Source of the DNA: a virus
Direction: 5' to 3' (one strand)
Length of the DNA: 64,000 nucleotides
Virus record (IMG/VR): IMGVR_UViG_3300026512_000003
Location: 101,428-165,427 of that record
How positions within the stretch are numbered: the stretch's first letter is position 1; every line of letters starts with the position of its first letter. The notes beneath the pieces are model-generated. The model did no database searches and was not told where the DNA came from. It saw nothing but the letters and a program-made list of their open reading frames with translations. This document shows, one piece after another, positions 23,977 to 32,394 of the stretch. The position numbers and the translations under genes were made by a program.

Positions 23977-24267
23977 ATGACAACAATAGAAGATGTAAGA
24001 AGAGTAGTACATGAAATGGACTTGTATCAAGTAGTGGTTATCCATATGACTGAGTTAGAAAAGCTATATCAATTTCTAACAAAAGAACAAGCGGAAAAAC
24101 TGTTTATAAAAGAGGCTAAGAGCTGGTACAATGAAGATGGGCTCGAAGAATTTGTTGGTGATGATGGTCAGTATGATATAGAAATTTTAGAAGAGTATTA
24201 TGGTAGCGAGCCATATCTTGACAATGAAGATCTGGCACATGTTTTCATGGAGCCAATGAATATATAA
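23977..24267 (+). CDS. Acidic hypothetical protein, 96 aa
   Basis: The product has many Asp, Glu and Tyr (GDDGQYDIEILEEYYGSEPY). Acidic small phage proteins can mimic DNA, but nothing specific supports that here. A terminator-like hairpin begins at the stop. Confidence 0.6.
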   Translation: MTTIEDVRRVVHEMDLYQVVVIHMTELEKLYQFLTKEQAEKLFIKEAKSWYNEDGLEEFVGDDGQYDIEILEEYYGSEPYLDNEDLAHVFMEPMNI

Positions 24268-24288
24268 GGCACTTTTGTGCCTTGTTTG
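24266..24288 (+). terminator. 7-bp hairpin followed by a T-rich tail
   Basis: AAGGCAC and GTGCCTT flank a TTTT loop; TGTTTGAT follows the stem. The stem overlaps the stop codon of the acidic gene. Confidence 0.5.
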
Positions 24289-24309
24289 ATAAGAAAAAAA
24301 GAGGTAAAG

Positions 24310-25218
24310 ATGAGACACCCAATATATAAATACGAGATGCTTCCAGTACAAAAGGCTGCGACGCTACTTGCAAACAATAAATGTAGTCTTGATACGGCTT
24401 GCAATATGGCTCTTCAAGGAGTTGGAGATATGACAGTGCTGTCTAAGAGGATGAAGAGTGCATCAGAAAGTCTTTTACGGGTAAAGTTAACAGCGCTTGC
24501 TCTAATGATTAGCGAAGGACATGTTTTTATAGATGCTGCATCAGACGATTGGAACTCAGCTGTTTCTCAAAACACTATAAAGAAAATGAGCCCAGCTTTT
24601 TTAAAATTTCCATTTACTAGTGGAGCTATTGAATTGAACGATATGGTCTATCATTTTGTAACAAAGGAAGATAGAATACTTCTTGTTTTTATGCATAGCA
24701 AAGAAATGGATAATATGATAAGAGATGGGTATACAGAAGAAGAGGTGATGAACAAAATAGAGAATGATGAGGAAATGCCTTTTTTTAACTGTATAGATAT
24801 AGAGTTTAAGGAAAAAACAGTAGAAGAAAGCATAATGAAAAGGAATACATATTTTGCTTCAAAGGACCGTTTAAAAAAAGTAGAAGAGGAAATCATATTT
24901 AACTTTTTGTCTGTAATGATGTTTATAACATTGAAAAGAAACACAGAGGAAGTGCGAGAAAAAATAGCAAAAGGAAAGCATAGCAAAAAGAGCAATGTCC
25001 CGAAACACAATATCAGAGTTGTAAATGTTAGGCAAATAGCAAAGAAAGGTTTGCCTCCGACAGGAAAGAAAAACCAAAAAAGCGATAAGACATGGATGGT
25101 GAGAGGGCATTGGCGAAATCAGTTTTATGCTTCAGAAGACATAAACAAACCAAAATGGATTGAGCCATATTGGAAGGGCGATGGAAAAGAAGTTCTTAGC
25201 AAAATTTACAAAACATAA
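24310..25218 (+). CDS. Hypothetical protein with RGHWR...WIEPYWKG C-terminus, 302 aa
   Basis: The ATG at 24310 follows AGAGGTAAAG. The first 230 residues are mixed alpha/beta and unfamiliar. The C-terminus reads WMVRGHWRNQFYASEDINKP then KWIEPYWKG, a module that I remember recurring at the ends of many phage and plasmid proteins. A lysine-rich linker (about 230-275) precedes it. The function of the module is not established; a link to anti-CRISPR AcrVA2-like proteins is a speculation to test by profile comparison. Confidence 0.6.
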   Translation: MRHPIYKYEMLPVQKAATLLANNKCSLDTACNMALQGVGDMTVLSKRMKSASESLLRVKLTALALMISEGHVFIDAASDDWNSAVSQNTIKKMSPAFLKFPFTSGAIELNDMVYHFVTKEDRILLVFMHSKEMDNMIRDGYTEEEVMNKIENDEEMPFFNCIDIEFKEKTVEESIMKRNTYFASKDRLKKVEEEIIFNFLSVMMFITLKRNTEEVREKIAKGKHSKKSNVPKHNIRVVNVRQIAKKGLPPTGKKNQKSDKTWMVRGHWRNQFYASEDINKPKWIEPYWKGDGKEVLSKIYKT

Positions 25219-25272
25219 AAAAGCAAAAGTAGTAAAGTCGAAAATAAACAATCCATAAAGGAGGGTTGGGAA

Positions 25273-25428
25273 ATGTTTTGTAAAACAAAAGAGTCTATCG
25301 TAGGAAAATTTTAGATATTCGTAACTTTTGTAATTGTAGCACTTACTATAAGTATATTGTTAAGTTTTGTCAAAAAAAGACAAGAGATAGTTTTAGATGT
25401 GAGTAAAAGATTAAATAAAAAAGGATGA
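25273..25428 (+). pseudogene. Small membrane protein interrupted by an in-frame amber codon
   Basis: AAAGGAGGG precedes the ATG at 25273. After 13 codons comes TAG (25312-25314). The same frame then continues for 37 codons with a clear membrane span (IFVTFVIVALTISILLSFV) and basic tail, ending at TGA 25428 just before the next ribosome site. A single change, for example TGG to TAG, would explain it. TAG is a normal stop elsewhere in this phage, so either the gene is broken or it depends on read-through. Confidence 0.55.
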
Positions 25429-25431
25429 GAC

Positions 25432-26103
25432 ATGCTTAGTAAAAAAGCAATTAGAAAACATATAAATATCATGAAATGGTGGTCTGACCAACCGTGTGAT
25501 TCACATTTGTGGGCGAAAGGTAAGCGTGATAAAAGTTGGAGAAGAGTGGATGAGCCTGATTGGCTTGAAGATGACATATATGTGCAAGGCGACTACAATG
25601 AAAATGCAAGAAAAGCACTTGTTGATGGGAAGAATATTATTAAAATATATCAAGAAGTTTCGGTAGATAGAAATATTGTAACTTGCAAAGAAAGAGCTTT
25701 TGAGATAGAAGATGGTTGGAAGTATCTTCCTGAAACTATTTTTAATCTTGATAGTGTTAAAGAGGGCGATTGGATAATCAACACTAAGGCTGGATGTACG
25801 AAGCGAAAGTCCCCGTTTAGAGCAGAAAAAAAATGGATCGAACAAAGACCAGGAGGGAATACTAAATTGACTGGAGATGATACAGATTTTGAATTCTGGG
25901 AGCCAAAAGAAGGTGAGCTTGCTTGGTATGGAGGAACATTGGCACGACACAAGAAAAAAGCAGGTGAACTGTATATTGGAGAGCCAGTAGCTATGGGTGT
26001 AGAGGTCTGTGCAAATATGGAAAGCCTTGAGCCTTTTTTTGGAAAGTTGCCAAAAGCATTAGAAACAGAGGAGGATATAGAAAATGGCTATATATGGGGA
26101 TGA
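25432..26103 (+). CDS. WxPxxGE-family paralogue, 223 aa
   Basis: The N-terminal part (KHINIMKWWSDQP; DDIYVQGDYNENARKALVDG) matches the gene at 62188 (KHREAIKWFCDNP; KDIYVQNDEYSEYRRALADG). The C-terminal part has VKEGDWIIN and FWEPKEGELAWYGG, matching VGDWVTD and LWKPQVGELCVFW there. The family is tryptophan-rich, present in at least four copies in this window, and of unknown function. Binding of a small ligand or a peptide is conceivable but unsupported. It overlaps the next gene by 20 bases. Confidence 0.65.
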   Translation: MLSKKAIRKHINIMKWWSDQPCDSHLWAKGKRDKSWRRVDEPDWLEDDIYVQGDYNENARKALVDGKNIIKIYQEVSVDRNIVTCKERAFEIEDGWKYLPETIFNLDSVKEGDWIINTKAGCTKRKSPFRAEKKWIEQRPGGNTKLTGDDTDFEFWEPKEGELAWYGGTLARHKKKAGELYIGEPVAMGVEVCANMESLEPFFGKLPKALETEEDIENGYIWG

Positions 26104-26326
26104 TAAACATTTAGACGGAGTTGAATACCTTTCTAGAGTAGAAGAGTTGACGAGAGAAGAGCAGGAAGTAGAAAATGCCCTCAAGTGGTTTGAAGAGAAT
26201 AATATAAAGGCATATAAAGATGGAGGAAATGTTTTTGTAGAGATGGACAATGAAAGAGAAACACACATAATGATTAGTAGTTCTGAAGTCTCTTACAGAA
26301 GCGATCTGTACTTAGAAGGAGACTAA
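26084..26326 (+). CDS. Hypothetical protein, 80 aa
   Basis: The start lies inside the previous gene, behind AGAGGAGG. The product is acidic with a helical core (EELTREEQEVENALKWFEEN). No family is recognised. Confidence 0.55.
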   Translation: MAIYGDDKHLDGVEYLSRVEELTREEQEVENALKWFEENNIKAYKDGGNVFVEMDNERETHIMISSSEVSYRSDLYLEGD

Positions 26327-26327
26327 A

Positions 26328-26765
26328 ATGTACAAGTATGTAAAGAACGGTGCTGCAGAAGTAGTAGAAGCCTTGGTGCGTGGTGAACTGATAATGCTTC
26401 CTCAACACTTCTATGCAGAGGCATTTAAAATGAAAGAGGATGGGAGTGGCAAAAGTCTCATAGTGGATGTTTCATCAGGTGAGAAAGTAGAAGACTTAGA
26501 GGTGCTTGGCCTTTTATTGAGTGATGATTCTTTAAAATGGAGAGTTCTTCCGAGTGAATTTGAGGATGCTACTTTAGAGGCATGGACAGAGTATTTCTCA
26601 AATGATGAAGCTATAGAATATACAGGGCCATTATTAACAGAATGTATTTGTAACAAATGTGGCAACAAAGTGTTGAGAGAAAATAAATCAAATTATCCTT
26701 ATTTTTGTATATCTTGTGATGAAAATAAATTTCAATTTGAAGTTATAGAAATTAAGACCACATAA
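26328..26765 (+). CDS. Zinc-ribbon hypothetical protein, 145 aa
   Basis: The N-terminal 100 residues look like a small alpha/beta domain (KNGAAEVVEALVRGELIMLP). The C-terminus is a zinc ribbon, ECICNKCGNK and FCISCDE. It precedes the MBL-fold gene. No family is assigned. Confidence 0.6.
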   Translation: MYKYVKNGAAEVVEALVRGELIMLPQHFYAEAFKMKEDGSGKSLIVDVSSGEKVEDLEVLGLLLSDDSLKWRVLPSEFEDATLEAWTEYFSNDEAIEYTGPLLTECICNKCGNKVLRENKSNYPYFCISCDENKFQFEVIEIKTT

Positions 26766-26779
26766 AAAAAGGAGAGCAA

Positions 26780-27520
26780 ATGAGGTATATACAACTAGGA
26801 AATGGTGGGGGGCTTGATGTGAGAAAAACAAACAGCAGCTTCCTTGTGGAAGTAGGGGAAAATGAGTATTTGTTGGTGGATTGTGGCTTTAATGTACCTG
26901 AGAAATTATTAGATCTTGAGGAGAATGATGAGCATTTTAGGATTGATCAGATTAAACATGTGTTTATTTCCCATACACACATGGATCATCTTGGAGGGCT
27001 TGAGACACTTATATTCATAAATTTTTTTAAAAACAATGTGAAAATGATTGTATATACAGGTAACATGGAAACAAATGATCAGATAAAACAGATGCTTCCA
27101 GACAGAGCTTTCAAAGGAGGACGGGAGAGTTGTATGGCTTTTGCGGAAGAGCTTATAAGTTTGCAAAATTCTTCTTATAGAAAGATTACAGAAAAAACAA
27201 AAATAAGAATTCTTTACCAGACATGGCATCCGTGTTCTAAGAACAATGGAATCATCATAGAAAAAGAAGGTAAATTTCTCGCAATAACTGGGGACACTAA
27301 AGCGTCAGAACTTTTAGAAGAAGAGATTATAGAGAAGGCTAGTGAATATAAGAATGAAAATATAGTTGTTTTTCACGACTACAGTTTATGGGATTGTCCC
27401 TCGAGAAATATTCATGCTTGTCGAACTGACTTTGAAGATGAGTATTCAAAAGAGTTTAAAGAGTTAGTAGTGAAGTACCATACAGGGCAAAAGTTTAATG
27501 AAAATTGGAGAGAATTTTGA
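26780..27520 (+). CDS. Metallo-beta-lactamase-fold hydrolase, 246 aa
   Basis: The metal motif HTHMDH (H65, H67, D69, H70) lies after a buried strand HVFIS. Later ligands are plausible in WHPC, GDTKAS and HDYSLWD, and a final histidine lies in IHAC. This is the two-metal MBL fold, whose members cut phosphodiesters, esters or lactams. Phage MBL proteins of this size include Apyc1, which degrades Pycsar cyclic nucleotides. The similarity claimed here is only fold and size, so an anti-defence role is a hypothesis. RNase Z or PhnP-like activity are alternatives. AAAGGAG precedes the start. Confidence 0.78.
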   Translation: MRYIQLGNGGGLDVRKTNSSFLVEVGENEYLLVDCGFNVPEKLLDLEENDEHFRIDQIKHVFISHTHMDHLGGLETLIFINFFKNNVKMIVYTGNMETNDQIKQMLPDRAFKGGRESCMAFAEELISLQNSSYRKITEKTKIRILYQTWHPCSKNNGIIIEKEGKFLAITGDTKASELLEEEIIEKASEYKNENIVVFHDYSLWDCPSRNIHACRTDFEDEYSKEFKELVVKYHTGQKFNENWREF

Positions 27521-27729
27521 TGACAGAAGGTGATGGAAATCTTGCAGCTCTTGCAAAATATGAGAAAGAGCAGGACAACAATGAAAGAGCATATGAATCT
27601 TTTCATAAAACAGTTGAGGATGAAATGCTCATGGAGTTAGAGGATTTAAAAGGTAGTTTTGATGCTATTGCAGAACGCTATGGTTTCGAAGAAGAAAAGT
27701 TTTATGAATGGGTAAAAAACAACATATAA
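27520..27729 (+). CDS. Acidic hypothetical protein, 69 aa
   Basis: The ATG at 27520 shares a base with the previous stop (TGATG). The product is acidic and helical (LEDLKGSFDAIAERYGFEEE); the last part resembles a small helix-turn-helix, but this is weak. Confidence 0.5.
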   Translation: MTEGDGNLAALAKYEKEQDNNERAYESFHKTVEDEMLMELEDLKGSFDAIAERYGFEEEKFYEWVKNNI

Positions 27730-27742
27730 AAAGGAAAAGAGT

Positions 27743-27994
27743 ATGAAAAATTTTGAAGTAGGGTTTTATTTAAGTGTATCAGGAAAAAGTATCGTTGAAG
27801 CAAATTCTCAGGCCGAAGCAGAACATATTATGAGAGAGTACATTGCTGAGAATGGGATAGATAATTTAGAGTACAAAGCATTTGATAGAGAATTTGATGC
27901 AACGGGTGTAACAGAGATCAAAGGGTATAAGGGCGTTGCTGATATTTCAAAAGAAAGCTTTAAGCCTTTTACTGAATTTGAAGAGGACGAGTAA
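27743..27994 (+). CDS. DpnD/PcfM-like small protein, 83 aa
   Basis: The N-terminal pattern (NFEVGFYLSVSGKSIVEANS then QAEAEHIMREYI) resembles the strand-strand-helix of DpnD/PcfM-type proteins, as does the gene at 39023 (KKFEVFATMLTSVRYEVVSS). The role of this family is unknown. One base is shared with the dUTPase start. Confidence 0.5.
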   Translation: MKNFEVGFYLSVSGKSIVEANSQAEAEHIMREYIAENGIDNLEYKAFDREFDATGVTEIKGYKGVADISKESFKPFTEFEEDE

Positions 27995-28653
27995 TGAATC
28001 TAATTATTGATTTATTGTTAAAACAGGACAGGTTAAATACGATCACAATTCCGAAGTGGAAAACAAAAGGGCTGAATTTTAGAAGGGCTATTAGGCAGGA
28101 ATGTGCAGAAGCGATTGACAGCACTGATTGGAAATGGTGGAAAAAAGGTGAGGTTGATGAAGAAAATTTAAAGATTGAAGCGATAGATATTCTACATTTT
28201 GCTTTATCAGTATTTATAATGGAGGATTCTTCTTTAAACTCTGTTGGTCTCGAAGAGCTGTTAAGTGGAGAAAAATATGTAGGAGTTAATGACTTGCAAA
28301 AACATATAGAAGTTGTTATCAAAGATAGTTTTAAGGAGAGCGCATCAATTCTGTTGTTAGATGCGTTACAGCTCTGTTCAATGGTTGGTTTTACTGAAAA
28401 AACATTGTTCCAAAAATATTCAACAAAGTACTTACTTAATGTATTTAGACAGCAAAACGGATATAAGGATGGTACATATATCAAAGAATGGTTGCTGAAC
28501 GGGAAAAAGGTAGAAGATAATGTTGTACTAACAAAGTGTGCAAAAGAAGTGTCTGAATCTGATAATTTTGAGGAAGATTTACTCTTGAAAGTGTGTGAAG
28601 CTTATACAGAAACAAAAGAAGCCTATGAAAAAGCAAAAGGAGATCAACAATGA
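27994..28653 (+). CDS. Dimeric all-alpha dUTP diphosphatase
   Basis: The metal site of the MazG-like dimeric dUTPases is visible: RQECAEAIDS (E36, E39), WKWWK at 46-50, and IEAIDILHF (E62, D65). The later segment VFRQQNGYKDGTYIKEWL and a following EDN match Campylobacter-type enzymes. It hydrolyses dUTP to dUMP, feeding ThyX (37531) and keeping uracil out of DNA. At 219 residues the length is normal for the family. Both ends overlap neighbours by one to four bases, placing it within a translation-coupled run. Confidence 0.88.
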   Translation: MNLIIDLLLKQDRLNTITIPKWKTKGLNFRRAIRQECAEAIDSTDWKWWKKGEVDEENLKIEAIDILHFALSVFIMEDSSLNSVGLEELLSGEKYVGVNDLQKHIEVVIKDSFKESASILLLDALQLCSMVGFTEKTLFQKYSTKYLLNVFRQQNGYKDGTYIKEWLLNGKKVEDNVVLTKCAKEVSESDNFEEDLLLKVCEAYTETKEAYEKAKGDQQ

Positions 28654-29369
28654 AAAAATATTTGGTGCCGTTTGAGGCAAAAGAGGTGTGTTGGAATGCG
28701 TGTCTTGCTAGAGTCGAAGCAGAGTCTGTTGAAGATGCATATTCTGAGGTAGAATCTGTTATAGAAGAAGGAGAAAACCCTTTTGTTGAATTTGATTGTG
28801 ATTGGGATGGAATAAATACAGTTACAACAGAAGTGGAAGAAACGGTAGAGTATAGTATAGAAGACGATTGTGATACAACCAAGATGAAAGCATATATAGC
28901 TCCTGAGATATTTAATTGTTGGAAAGACTATTATAAATATAGAATAAAAGATTTGCTAGAAGCAAACGATTTGCACGGGGATTGGGTAGATGATATTGTG
29001 GATATTAAGCTTTTTAAATATGAAAAAGATAGGGAAGTTCATTTTATTGGGAACAATCTTAGAGTTGACTTTATCTATCTTCATGGTAATTCGCAAGTTA
29101 ATATAACACAGATAAATAATGTTGTATCAAGAAAAAAAGTTCAAGCTCTTTCTCAGGAATTAAACGACATGCTTCGTGAAGACAATTGGTTTGTGGAATT
29201 TATATATAAAGAACTTGAAAGAATCTACAATATACAGTTTACTAAGACATCAAACGCTAATGTGGGTACAGATACTGTAAGGGAGCTAGAATTACTACTA
29301 GCTCGGGCAAAAGAAGCTTTAAGGATAAATCAGCTTGAAGAAATGAAAAAAATAAAAAAAAGAAAATAG
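28650..29369 (+). CDS. Hypothetical protein, 239 aa
   Basis: It overlaps the dUTPase stop by ATGA. The N-terminal 60 residues (NACLARVEAESVEDAYSEVE) recall the AxS-EDA strand-helix pattern of DpnD-like proteins. The middle is acidic and the end is a basic helix (LEEMKKIKKRK). No firm family is assigned. It ends the long operon; a promoter-bearing gap follows. Confidence 0.6.
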   Translation: MKKYLVPFEAKEVCWNACLARVEAESVEDAYSEVESVIEEGENPFVEFDCDWDGINTVTTEVEETVEYSIEDDCDTTKMKAYIAPEIFNCWKDYYKYRIKDLLEANDLHGDWVDDIVDIKLFKYEKDREVHFIGNNLRVDFIYLHGNSQVNITQINNVVSRKKVQALSQELNDMLREDNWFVEFIYKELERIYNIQFTKTSNANVGTDTVRELELLLARAKEALRINQLEEMKKIKKRK

Positions 29370-29473
29370 AATAAGCCCTGAATTAATGGAGAAAATAGCT
29401 ATTGAAGAGTTTTTTGTAAAAATAATCTTTGATAGCTATAGATTATTAATTAGCGCTTGTAAATTTTGTATTG

Positions 29474-29501
29474 TTGAATTTGCGTAAAGAAAAAGTATAA
29501 A
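29474..29501 (+). promoter_or_regulatory. Sigma70-like promoter at the start of the accessory zone
   Basis: TTGAAT (29474-29479) and TATAAA (29496-29501) are 16 bases apart, in the 188-base gap before the gene at 29558. Both boxes are near consensus. This is the first clear internal break in the rightward operon since 24.3 kb. Confidence 0.45.
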
Positions 29502-29557
29502 AAATTGACTATGTAGTTTTAGGCAACTTGAGAAAAATATACAAAAAGGAAAAAAGT

Positions 29558-30694
29558 ATGAAAAAATATAGATATGTTTCTTTAGAGAAAGTGTTTAATT
29601 GTGGGAGAGATATTTCAGATTATCGCATTGTAGATAATTTTGGGGTTAAAGATTGCATTGACTTGGACAAAGCATCAGCTTTTGCAAAACAGGAAAATAT
29701 TGGGACCGGACAGGGGCAGGTAAAAAGTATTGTTTCAGAAAAAAGAGACAACATGTTAATTGTAGCTACGAATGAGGTAGATGATATGAATTGTTTAACT
29801 GCTATTGTTGAATATGAGCACCCAGATTTTCTTCCAGAAGTTATAGATGAGCTAACAGAGGATATGTTTTACGACATAGTAAATAATCAATGTCTTGGGA
29901 TAGTGGACTCGGCAACAATGCTGAATGGAGATACAATTATTGTTATTGAGAGTACTACTACTGAAAGCGAATGGGGCCTTATTGGGGTTGATTTAAGCGA
30001 ATGGGCGACAAAACATGGGTACGACGATATGTACTACCAAGATGAAGTGTTTAGTTGTTCTGTATGTGGTGCGTACGATTTTTGTACTAGTGGTCTAGAG
30101 TATAATTATAAGATTGTTGACTATGGGATATTGGGAAAAAACTGCGGATGTGTAACTGAGTATGAATTAGAAAATTTAAGTGAGTACATAGGGTCTTTAA
30201 ACCTTTTAGATACTAGAACAATAAGCAAATTATATGAATCACCAGATGTTGACATTGAAAATGTTGATACGGGGGATTGTTTAATGTTTGAGAGGTGTAG
30301 ATGTCCAGAAGATATGATTAGCGAAGCGAAAGCAAAGTTTGGCGATAAGTTGTATTTTGGAGAAGGAATGCCTGAAGGAGTAGTGTTTGTTTTAGATAAT
30401 ATATATCAATTTGGTGTATCGTATAGTCTACACAAAATAAAGCTTTCTGTTGGCAAAGAGGACGATATGGTTCATGAGCTAGAAAGAGGAAATCAGTGCA
30501 GTATAGAGATAGAATATGATGAAGACGAAGGATTCTGTGGGGTAATTCGTAGAGACGACAGCTCAAATGAGTTTACAGAGTATTTTAAGACAAAAAGATT
30601 AGCCATTTTTGATGTTGCTGAAAGACTTAGCGAGGATTTGAGTATGTTTGCTATAGTAGAAGGAGCTAAGGGTGAAGATAGCAAGAGTAATTAA
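29558..30694 (+). CDS. Acidic hypothetical protein with cysteine motifs, 378 aa
   Basis: The ATG at 29558 follows AAAAAGGAAAAAAGT. The product is acidic, with SCSVCGAYDFC near residue 170, NCGC further on, and FERCRCPED near 250. It may hold two small zinc sites. A repeated alpha/beta pattern is possible but not clear. No family is recognised. It overlaps the next gene by 23 bases. Confidence 0.6.
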   Translation: MKKYRYVSLEKVFNCGRDISDYRIVDNFGVKDCIDLDKASAFAKQENIGTGQGQVKSIVSEKRDNMLIVATNEVDDMNCLTAIVEYEHPDFLPEVIDELTEDMFYDIVNNQCLGIVDSATMLNGDTIIVIESTTTESEWGLIGVDLSEWATKHGYDDMYYQDEVFSCSVCGAYDFCTSGLEYNYKIVDYGILGKNCGCVTEYELENLSEYIGSLNLLDTRTISKLYESPDVDIENVDTGDCLMFERCRCPEDMISEAKAKFGDKLYFGEGMPEGVVFVLDNIYQFGVSYSLHKIKLSVGKEDDMVHELERGNQCSIEIEYDEDEGFCGVIRRDDSSNEFTEYFKTKRLAIFDVAERLSEDLSMFAIVEGAKGEDSKSN

Positions 30695-30935
30695 AGAGAA
30701 AGTTTTTGCGTATTTAGCCAAATGCAAAAAGGATAAAAAAGATAAATTAATGAAAAGATATGGTTTTATAATATATTGCCATAATTGTAAGAGTATCATC
30801 AACGAGGACGAATTTGCTGTCGATAAAGAGGGATATTATATTTACAAGTGTAGTAAATGCTCAAAAAAAACAATTTTTAGATTTGATATTGCCCCTGTTC
30901 CAATTTGGTTTAAAAAAAACATAAAGGAATTTTAA
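30672..30935 (+). CDS. Zinc-ribbon protein, 87 aa
   Basis: GTG at 30672 is supported by AGGAG six bases upstream, inside the previous gene. The first 30 residues are very basic. The rest holds YCHNCKS and KCSKCSKK, a compact zinc ribbon. Nucleic-acid binding is likely. Confidence 0.55.
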   Translation: MKIARVIKEKVFAYLAKCKKDKKDKLMKRYGFIIYCHNCKSIINEDEFAVDKEGYYIYKCSKCSKKTIFRFDIAPVPIWFKKNIKEF

Positions 30936-31207
30936 TGGAAGATTACGAAATAGAAGAAGAAGTTGGATACCAACTTAGAGAAACTGAAGAAGTAGTGGAC
31001 GACTTGATTCAATGGATAAGCGAAACGCAATCAGAAGGAGACAGATGGTTAATGAAAGAAGACCTAGAATATTTATTTAGTCTTCCAGACGAGGAGATTT
31101 ATAGTTCATTGAATACAAATGAGTATATTGCTTACAGCGATGACGAGGAAGGATTTAACAAAATCAGAGAAGAGTTCCGAAAAACAAAGGAGAAAAATTG
31201 CAAGTAG
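30935..31207 (+). CDS. Acidic hypothetical protein, 90 aa
   Basis: The product is strongly acidic (DYEIEEEVGYQLRETEEVVD), helical, and not recognised. It shares one base with the previous gene and overlaps the next by 10 bases. Confidence 0.55.
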   Translation: MEDYEIEEEVGYQLRETEEVVDDLIQWISETQSEGDRWLMKEDLEYLFSLPDEEIYSSLNTNEYIAYSDDEEGFNKIREEFRKTKEKNCK

Positions 31208-31461
31208 ATGTAAAGTATTTAAACATGAGTGTTTTTCACAAAGCGATAGCGATAGTGGAGAGAGCAGATTTAGTCTCACAAGATCCTTTAGAAAGAAGAT
31301 GTGTACTGTATCGTAAAACATTGGCTGATTTTTTAGAGGAATGGGAAGAAGCTGAAATTGAGGAAGTTGAGAATTTCGACAGTTGGGACATGCACTACCT
31401 AAAAGAGGTATATGAAGAGGATAAAGACGGAATGTACACAGATTGGTATATTTTTGATTGA
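31198..31461 (+). CDS. Acidic hypothetical protein, 87 aa
   Basis: A TTG start is chosen because AAAGGAG lies just upstream. The second half is strongly acidic (LEEWEEAEIEEVENFDSWDM). No family is recognised. Confidence 0.5.
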   Translation: MQVDVKYLNMSVFHKAIAIVERADLVSQDPLERRCVLYRKTLADFLEEWEEAEIEEVENFDSWDMHYLKEVYEEDKDGMYTDWYIFD

Positions 31462-31490
31462 AGAAAGCAAACTATGAAAGAGAGAAGAAA

Positions 31491-31838
31491 ATGAAAGATT
31501 ATTATGAAGATTTAGATGAGTGGGTAGAAGAGTTTAGCCCATTAATGGAGTTTGATGAAGACCTTGAAGAAGAAACAGGACAAGAATTGTTTTACGACAC
31601 TTCCGAATGGGACGACATGGAAGCGATGGCGAAAGAGTTGATTGAGCCATATCAAAATGGGGATACAAAACTCTATCAGCATATTTGGACTAGAGTGGAT
31701 GGCGACAACGGGAAACTTGTTCTATTGAATGGGGTGCATTATGTAAACAGACTTGACTATGTATTATGTCAAAAACCATGGGGGACAGGTGCTAAAGAGG
31801 ACGAAAATATATATATCGAAGTCGCATACGGGGATTAA
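31491..31838 (+). CDS. Acidic hypothetical protein, 115 aa
   Basis: The ATG at 31491 follows AGAGAGAAG; an in-frame TTG at 31458 is the alternative. Residues 1-50 are very acidic ([20 protein letters not shown]). The second half has a beta-rich [20 protein letters not shown] segment. No family is recognised. Confidence 0.55.
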   Translation: MKDYYEDLDEWVEEFSPLMEFDEDLEEETGQELFYDTSEWDDMEAMAKELIEPYQNGDTKLYQHIWTRVDGDNGKLVLLNGVHYVNRLDYVLCQKPWGTGAKEDENIYIEVAYGD

Positions 31839-31840
31839 AA

Positions 31841-32365
31841 ATGAGTTTATTTATATGTAGTGAATGTCAATGTGTAGACAATACAAATTGTTGCACAATA
31901 GGGTTGGATAAATTTGAAGACTTTCCGAATTTAAGCAAGATGGATATGTATGGCTTTGATGAAGAGTATGATAAAACAGGAGTGCGAAGCGAACGAAGAT
32001 TTTTGTGTTCAGAGTGTAATACAGGTGAATGGCATGGTGAATTTTCGAAAGAGAAAGCTACAGAAGTGGAAATTGAAATGGGAAGACAGTTAAAAGGAGA
32101 CGAACATAACATCTTTACTTTTCATCCGCTATGGAGAATTTACAGTAAAGATCCAGACAACTTTAATATGAAGTTACTTGAAGATTATGTGTTTGATACA
32201 AAGACATATCAGATAAGGAATTCTATGGAAGAAGCCTTCAAGGGAATGTTCACTGGAGCTTGTGAACCTTTTATTAGAAAAGACCCAAAAGTAGGAAGAA
32301 ATGATAAATGCCCTTGTGGATCAGGTAGAAAATACAAAAAGTGCTGTTTGACGCGAGAAGAATAA
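31841..32365 (+). CDS. SEC-C motif zinc protein, 174 aa
   Basis: The C-terminus [19 protein letters not shown] is a textbook SEC-C zinc motif. The N-terminus has a second zinc cluster, [14 protein letters not shown] and [17 protein letters not shown]. The N-terminal cluster followed by WHGEFxKE recurs in phage and plasmid proteins of unknown function. The two zinc modules flank an undefined middle. Binding to protein partners or RNA is plausible. Confidence 0.75.
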   Translation: MSLFICSECQCVDNTNCCTIGLDKFEDFPNLSKMDMYGFDEEYDKTGVRSERRFLCSECNTGEWHGEFSKEKATEVEIEMGRQLKGDEHNIFTFHPLWRIYSKDPDNFNMKLLEDYVFDTKTYQIRNSMEEAFKGMFTGACEPFIRKDPKVGRNDKCPCGSGRKYKKCCLTREE

Positions 32366-32394
32366 AGTGATAAAAGTTAAAAAAAGGATAAAAA

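Noticed and set aside
29386-29487. 33-codon frame in the gap before 29558
   Set aside because: No ribosome site and it overlaps the promoter-bearing leader.
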